In this document: piece after piece, positions 59,689 through 64,000 of the stretch
Position numbering within the stretch: the stretch's first letter is position 1
Layout: every line of letters starts with the position of its first letter
NCBI GenBank assembly: GCA_003285105.1
Contig: CP030158.1
Span: 4,698,449 to 4,762,448, forward strand
DNA from: Roseithermus sacchariphilus
GTDB lineage: Bacteria; Bacteroidota; Rhodothermia; Rhodothermales; MEBIC09517
Reading direction: 5' to 3'
Length of the DNA: 64,000 nt
The notes under the pieces: model-generated
Databases searched by the model: none
What the model saw: the letters and a program-made list of their open reading frames with translations, nothing else
What the model was told of the DNA's origin: nothing
Translations under genes and position numbers: made by a program

Positions 59689-62600
59689 GTGTCCCCCACC
59701 GCCTCCGACGAACGCATCACCCGATCCCCTGCGCAACCTCCCGGGGTCTCGGCAGCCTGCCCGGGGCCGGATCCGGCCCGGACCGGGTGGCCGATCCGCC
59801 TGCTGGTCGGGGGTCTGGCGCTGTGGTGCATTGTGGGTACGGCCCGGGCGCAGCCGGAGCCCGCCGCCCGCCTGGCCGTGCCGCCGGTCTTCTCGGCGGA
59901 GGCGGGCCGGCCGTTTCGCCTCTATGTCACCCCGAACGAACACGGCGGGCACGCGCAGACGTGGTCGCTCTTGCAGGATGACCGGGGCCTGATCTACGTG
60001 GGCAACAACCACCGCGTGCTCGAATACGACGGCGCGACGTGGCGGCACATCCCCATCCCCAACGAGAGCATCGCGCGCGGCCTGGCCGTCGACGCCCACG
60101 GCACGGTGTTCGTCGGGGCGCAGGACGAGATCGGCTACCTGGCCGCCGGGCCGGACGGCGCCACCCGCTTCGTCTCCTTGCTGGAGGCCCTGCCCCCGGA
60201 AGACCGCGCCTTCGGGGACGTGTGGCGGGTGGTGGTGCTCTCGGACGGCGTCTACTTCCAGAGCACCCGGCAGATCATGCGGTGGGACGGCCGCCCTCCG
60301 ATGCGGGTGTGGCGCACCGCGACGCGCTTCCGCCCGGCCGCGGCGGTGCGGGACACGCTCTTCGTCTCGGAGGACGGCCGCGGCCTCCTCGCCCTCGCCG
60401 GCGACACGCTGGCGCCGGTGCCCGGCGGGGATGTATTCGCCGACAGGCCGGTCTACACGGTGCTGCCCCTGCCGGATGGCGACCTCGTCGTCGGCACGGC
60501 CGGCGACGGCCTCTACCGCCGGGCGGGCCGGGCGTTCGTCCCGATGCCCACCGGAGCCGACGACGTACTCCGCGACGGCTTCCTCTATGCCGGGGCCGTG
60601 CTGCCCGGCGGCCCGCTCGCCTTCGGGACGATCCGGCGCGGCGGCGTCGTGATCGCCCCGGACGGCCGGCTCCTGCGGCGGCTCGACCCGTCCGCCGGCG
60701 TCCCATCCGATCCCATCCTGAACCTGGCCCTCGACCGGGAAGGCGCGCTCTGGGTGGTGCAGGATGGCGGCCTGGTCCGTCTGGAGACGAACAGCCCGAT
60801 GACGGTCTTCGACGAGGCGCTGGGCATTGGCGGGACGGTGGGAACGGTGGCCCGGCACCGGGGCCGGCTCTATGCGGCCACCCGCGAGGGCCTCCGTCGG
60901 CTGGAGGCCGGTCCGGAAGGAGGCTCCCGCTTCGCCCCCGTGCCCGGCCTCGACGGCCAGATCTGGGACCTCGCCGATGCCGGGGAGACGCTGCTCGTGG
61001 CCGGCACGGGCGGCGTGTTCACGCTGCGCGACGGCCGGGTTGAGCGCCTGCTGTCGGCGGGTCACGCCTACACCCTGTATCTCGACCCCGACCGGCCGGG
61101 CCGCGTCTGGGCAGGGCTGAACGACGGACTGGCCGTGCTCGAACGCCGGGCCGGCCGCTGGGTGGCCGCCGGCCGCGTCGAGGGCGTCACCGAGGAGGTG
61201 CGCTCCATCGCCCGCACCGGACCGCGGACGCTCTGGCTGGGCACGTCGTATCAGGGACTCGTCGAGGTGGTCTTTCGCAAGGACGAAAGCAAACCACCCG
61301 CCGTCTACCGGTACGGTCCCGACGACGGCTTGCCCGAGGGCCGCATCTACCTGTTTCACGGAGCCGGACGGTGGAAGGCAGGCACGCTCCAGGGTCTGTT
61401 TGACTTCGGCAGCGAGGCCGGGCCGGACGGCACCCGGCGCCTCGTGCTCGCTCCGGACACGGTCCTGGCCTCCGCCCTCGACGATCCCGCCCGCGACTTC
61501 TTCCGCATGGCCGAGGACGCCAGGGGCCACGTGTGGGCACGCCTCGACGACGAGACGGGCGTCTTCCTCCGGCAACCCGGCGGCGGCTACCGATGGGTCT
61601 GGGACGGCACCCCCCTGCGCCGGATCTCCAGCTCGACCTTTTCCTTCTTCCCGGAAGCCGACGGCGTGGTCTGGATCGGGCGCGGCCGGGACCTGATCCG
61701 CTACGACACGCAGCCGGCCTTCACCGCGACGGTGCCGGGGACGGTCGTGCTCCGGCAGGTGATGCCGACGGACCGGGACACGCTGCTCTTCGGCGGCGGG
61801 CGTGTGGCCGAACGCACCGCGCCGGTGCTTCCGTACGCGCTGCGCAACCTGCGCTTCACCTATGCCCTGCCCTTCTTCGATGCCTCCGACGCCACGCGCT
61901 ACCAGGTACGCCTGGTGGGGTTCGAGGAGGAATGGTCCGCCTGGAGCGCGGAGACGTACCGGGACTACACCAACCTGCCCGAGGGGTCGTACCGCTTCCT
62001 CGTCCGGGCGCGGGATGTCTACGGGCGGGTCAGCCAGGCGTCGGCGTTCGCGTTCACGATCCGGCCGCCGTGGTACCGGACGCTCTGGGCTTACCTGGGC
62101 TACCTGCTGGCCGTGCTGGGGCTGGCCTATGCCGGCGTGCGCTGGCAGCAGCGACGCCACCGCGCCCGCGAGCAGGCGCTGGAGCAGCAGGTCCGGGAGC
62201 GCACCGCCGAGGTGGCCCGCCAGCGCGACCAGCTCGAACGGCAGGCCGTCCGCCTGGCCGAGCTCGACCGGCTCAAGTCCCGCTTCTTCGCCAACGTCAC
62301 GCACGAGTTTCGCACGCCGCTGACGCTGACGCTCGGCCCGCTCGAAGACCTGCTCGACGGCGGCACGCTCGACGAGGCGGACGCCGACCAGGTGCACCTG
62401 AGCCTGCGCAACGCCCGCCGCCTGCTCCGCCTGATCAACCAGATCCTCGACGTCTCGCGCCTGGAGGCCGGGCGGATGCGCCTGCAGGCCCGCGAGGGCG
62501 ACCTCGCCGCGTACGTCTACGAGCTGGCGCAGGCGTTCCTCCCCCTGGCCGAGCGCACCTGCGTGATGCTGCTGGTGGAGGTGCCGCCGGAGCCTGTCTA

Positions 62601-63876
62601 TGTCCACTTCGACCACGACCAGATGGAGAAGGTCGTGGGCAACCTCCTCTCGAACGCCTTCAAGTTCACCCCGGCGGGCGGCACGGTGCAGGTGATCGTA
62701 CGCGCCGACGCCGAAGCCGCCGAGGTGCAGGTGAGCGACACCGGACCCGGCATCCCCCCGGACGACCTCGACCACATCTTCGACCGCTTCTACCGGGCCG
62801 ACGAGCGGACGGCCCACCGGCAGCCGGGCACCGGCATCGGGCTGGCCCTCGTGAAGGAACTCGTGGAGTTGCACGGCGGGACGATCCGCGCCGAGAGCAC
62901 GGTCGGCGAAGGGACGACCTTCCGGGTCCGCCTGCCGCGCGGGAGCGACCATCTCCACCCCGATCAACGTGCCGACGCAGACGTGCCCGAAGAGGACGTC
63001 GAGGCGGAGGACCGGCTTACGCGCTATGCCGATCTCCCGTCGGGGCCTTCGGGCGATGAAAACGCGTCGGCAGGAGACCCGGAGGACGCCGCCCGCGAGG
63101 ACCGCCCGCTCGTGCTCGTCGTGGACGACAACGCCGAACTGCGGGCCTTCCTGCGGCAGCACCTGGAGCCGGACTACCGCGTCGTCGAAGCCGAGGACGG
63201 CGCGGCGGCGCTCGAGAGGGCCCGCGAGGCCGTGCCCGACCTCATCGTCTCGGACGTGATGATGCCCGGCCTCGACGGCGACGCCCTCTGCCGCGCCGTC
63301 AAGACCGACCCCGACCTCGACTTCGTGCCCGTCATCCTGCTGACGGCCCGGGCCTCGATGGAGGGGCGCCTCCAGGGCCTCGAAACGGGCGCCGACGACT
63401 ACCTGACGAAGCCCTTCGCCATGGCGGAGCTCCGCGCCCGCATCGCCAACCTGATCGCGCAGCGCCGCCGCCTGAAGGCCCGGTGGCAGGGCAACGGCCT
63501 GCACCTGCTCACCACCGTGCCGGAGGTGACCTCGGCCGACGAGGCCTTCCTCCAGTCCGTCCTCGACGCCATCGGGGCGGCGATGGACGACGAGGCGTTC
63601 TCCGTCGCCCGGCTGGCCGAAGCCGTCGGGCAGAGCCGCGCCAACCTGCACCGGCGCCTCAAGCAGCTCACGGGCAAGACGCCGTCCGAGTGGATCATGG
63701 CGCTCCGGCTCGAACGGGCGGCCGCCCTGCTGGCCGGTGGAGCCGGCACCGTCTCGGAGGTGGCCTACGGCGTCGGGTTCAAGAGCGTCTCCTACTTCTG
63801 CAAGTGCTTCCGCGAGCGCTACGGCACCACCCCGGCGCGCTACCGTGAAACGTCCGGGGACGAGACGGGCCGGTAG
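59689..63876 (+). CDS. hybrid two-component system sensor/regulator (propeller-HK-REC-AraC)
   Basis: This 1395-aa one-protein signalling system has an N-terminal hydrophobic segment (about 35-55). A long periplasmic region follows, with two-bladed beta-propeller repeats of the Reg_prop kind (for example Y-L-D-P-D-R-P-G-R-V-W-A-G-L-N-D-G-L-A-V) and a Y_Y_Y domain at about 710-790. After a membrane helix (about 795-815) come a His-kinase domain (H-E-F-R-T-P-L-T, His about 872), an ATPase (N-L-L-S-N-A-F-K-F, D-T-G-P-G-I, G-T-G-I-G-L-A), a receiver (D-D-N, phospho-acceptor in S-D-V-M-M-P-G, K-P-F) and an AraC helix-turn-helix. It likely senses a glycan fragment and controls its use genes; none lies nearby in the window. 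The GTG start at 59689 is uncertain. Confidence 0.93.
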   Translation: MSPTASDERITRSPAQPPGVSAACPGPDPARTGWPIRLLVGGLALWCIVGTARAQPEPAARLAVPPVFSAEAGRPFRLYVTPNEHGGHAQTWSLLQDDRGLIYVGNNHRVLEYDGATWRHIPIPNESIARGLAVDAHGTVFVGAQDEIGYLAAGPDGATRFVSLLEALPPEDRAFGDVWRVVVLSDGVYFQSTRQIMRWDGRPPMRVWRTATRFRPAAAVRDTLFVSEDGRGLLALAGDTLAPVPGGDVFADRPVYTVLPLPDGDLVVGTAGDGLYRRAGRAFVPMPTGADDVLRDGFLYAGAVLPGGPLAFGTIRRGGVVIAPDGRLLRRLDPSAGVPSDPILNLALDREGALWVVQDGGLVRLETNSPMTVFDEALGIGGTVGTVARHRGRLYAATREGLRRLEAGPEGGSRFAPVPGLDGQIWDLADAGETLLVAGTGGVFTLRDGRVERLLSAGHAYTLYLDPDRPGRVWAGLNDGLAVLERRAGRWVAAGRVEGVTEEVRSIARTGPRTLWLGTSYQGLVEVVFRKDESKPPAVYRYGPDDGLPEGRIYLFHGAGRWKAGTLQGLFDFGSEAGPDGTRRLVLAPDTVLASALDDPARDFFRMAEDARGHVWARLDDETGVFLRQPGGGYRWVWDGTPLRRISSSTFSFFPEADGVVWIGRGRDLIRYDTQPAFTATVPGTVVLRQVMPTDRDTLLFGGGRVAERTAPVLPYALRNLRFTYALPFFDASDATRYQVRLVGFEEEWSAWSAETYRDYTNLPEGSYRFLVRARDVYGRVSQASAFAFTIRPPWYRTLWAYLGYLLAVLGLAYAGVRWQQRRHRAREQALEQQVRERTAEVARQRDQLERQAVRLAELDRLKSRFFANVTHEFRTPLTLTLGPLEDLLDGGTLDEADADQVHLSLRNARRLLRLINQILDVSRLEAGRMRLQAREGDLAAYVYELAQAFLPLAERTCVMLLVEVPPEPVYVHFDHDQMEKVVGNLLSNAFKFTPAGGTVQVIVRADAEAAEVQVSDTGPGIPPDDLDHIFDRFYRADERTAHRQPGTGIGLALVKELVELHGGTIRAESTVGEGTTFRVRLPRGSDHLHPDQRADADVPEEDVEAEDRLTRYADLPSGPSGDENASAGDPEDAAREDRPLVLVVDDNAELRAFLRQHLEPDYRVVEAEDGAAALERAREAVPDLIVSDVMMPGLDGDALCRAVKTDPDLDFVPVILLTARASMEGRLQGLETGADDYLTKPFAMAELRARIANLIAQRRRLKARWQGNGLHLLTTVPEVTSADEAFLQSVLDAIGAAMDDEAFSVARLAEAVGQSRANLHRRLKQLTGKTPSEWIMALRLERAAALLAGGAGTVSEVAYGVGFKSVSYFCKCFRERYGTTPARYRETSGDETGR

Positions 63877-64000
63877 CTCCACTTCACGCCCAGACCCTTC
63901 TTTTCGCCCGTTTCCGGGCAGGTTGCGACCAGAGTGACATCCTTTGCGACGTGAGCGTTACGTCGGCACGGGGTGGATGAGCGAGACTTACAGGCACCGC

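Noticed and set aside
58969-63882. A 1637-codon minus-strand frame opposite the hybrid regulator
   Set aside because: The plus-strand frame has complete kinase, receiver and AraC motifs; the minus frame has none.
63877-64000. A gene or RNA at the right edge
   Set aside because: Only 124 bp remain and no start, motif or strong structure is visible.

Overview
The window is a GC-rich, gene-dense bacterial chromosome segment with Gram-negative features: lipoproteins, TonB receptor, OmpA and PorV-like outer-membrane proteins. Several families are typical of the Bacteroidota/Rhodothermota side of the tree: a FecR/ECF-sigma pair with an STN-domain TonB receptor, a hybrid two-component regulator with propeller repeats and AraC output, DUF5989, DUF4783, a DUF5723-like barrel, and BshB1 for bacillithiol. 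High GC, frequent GTG starts and few obvious Shine-Dalgarno sites fit a Rhodothermales-like organism. This is inferred from gene content only. I saw no rRNA, tRNA, CRISPR array or phage genes.

Layout. 1-6757 is a leftward trans-envelope signalling unit (ECF sigma, FecR, TonB/STN receptor, PSD1-type cytochrome c protein). An IS200/IS605-type tnpB element splits it exactly at the fecR end. 7106-13311 holds housekeeping genes: DUF2867, hisI, a SleB-like hydrolase, yidD, moaB, cysS, hemB and a small HhH-GPD protein. 13344-16275 is the trkA-trkH potassium uptake pair. 16600-19273 holds an esterase, fumarylacetoacetase and a DinB protein. 19367-23605 encodes envelope proteins, including a double-barrel protein and an OmpA protein that share a short motif.

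23774-26919 is one of the most unusual regions: a four-gene Asp23/Gls24-AmaP-type operon, best known from Gram-positive bacteria. One Gls24-like protein carries an internal glycine zipper, and the operon is divergent from a response regulator that lacks its phospho-acceptor. AT-rich palindromic motifs lie upstream of both Gls24 genes. 26940-39559 contains moaA, MarR with its likely operator, an MBL hydrolase, an M49-like lipoprotein followed by a riboflavin-kinase-like barrel protein, and a dispersed sugar-degradation set (TIM-barrel isomerase, lectin-like protein, sulfatase, SDR, GH88).

39645-47534 holds two MacB-like permeases facing a giant (about 1438 aa) multi-membrane sensor kinase with a one-base frameshift in a homopolymer. 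47954-52220 is a large secreted protein plus PorV-like barrel pair. 53458-55292 encodes a KaiC-like protein with an altered Walker A and a degenerate GGDEF-like tail. The window ends with bshB1, leuS, a 0.9-kb repeat-rich spacer and a complete hybrid two-component regulator. Several spacers carry short tandem repeats (14, 16, 19, 22 and about 175 bp); one composite repeat occurs in two spacers in opposite orientation.
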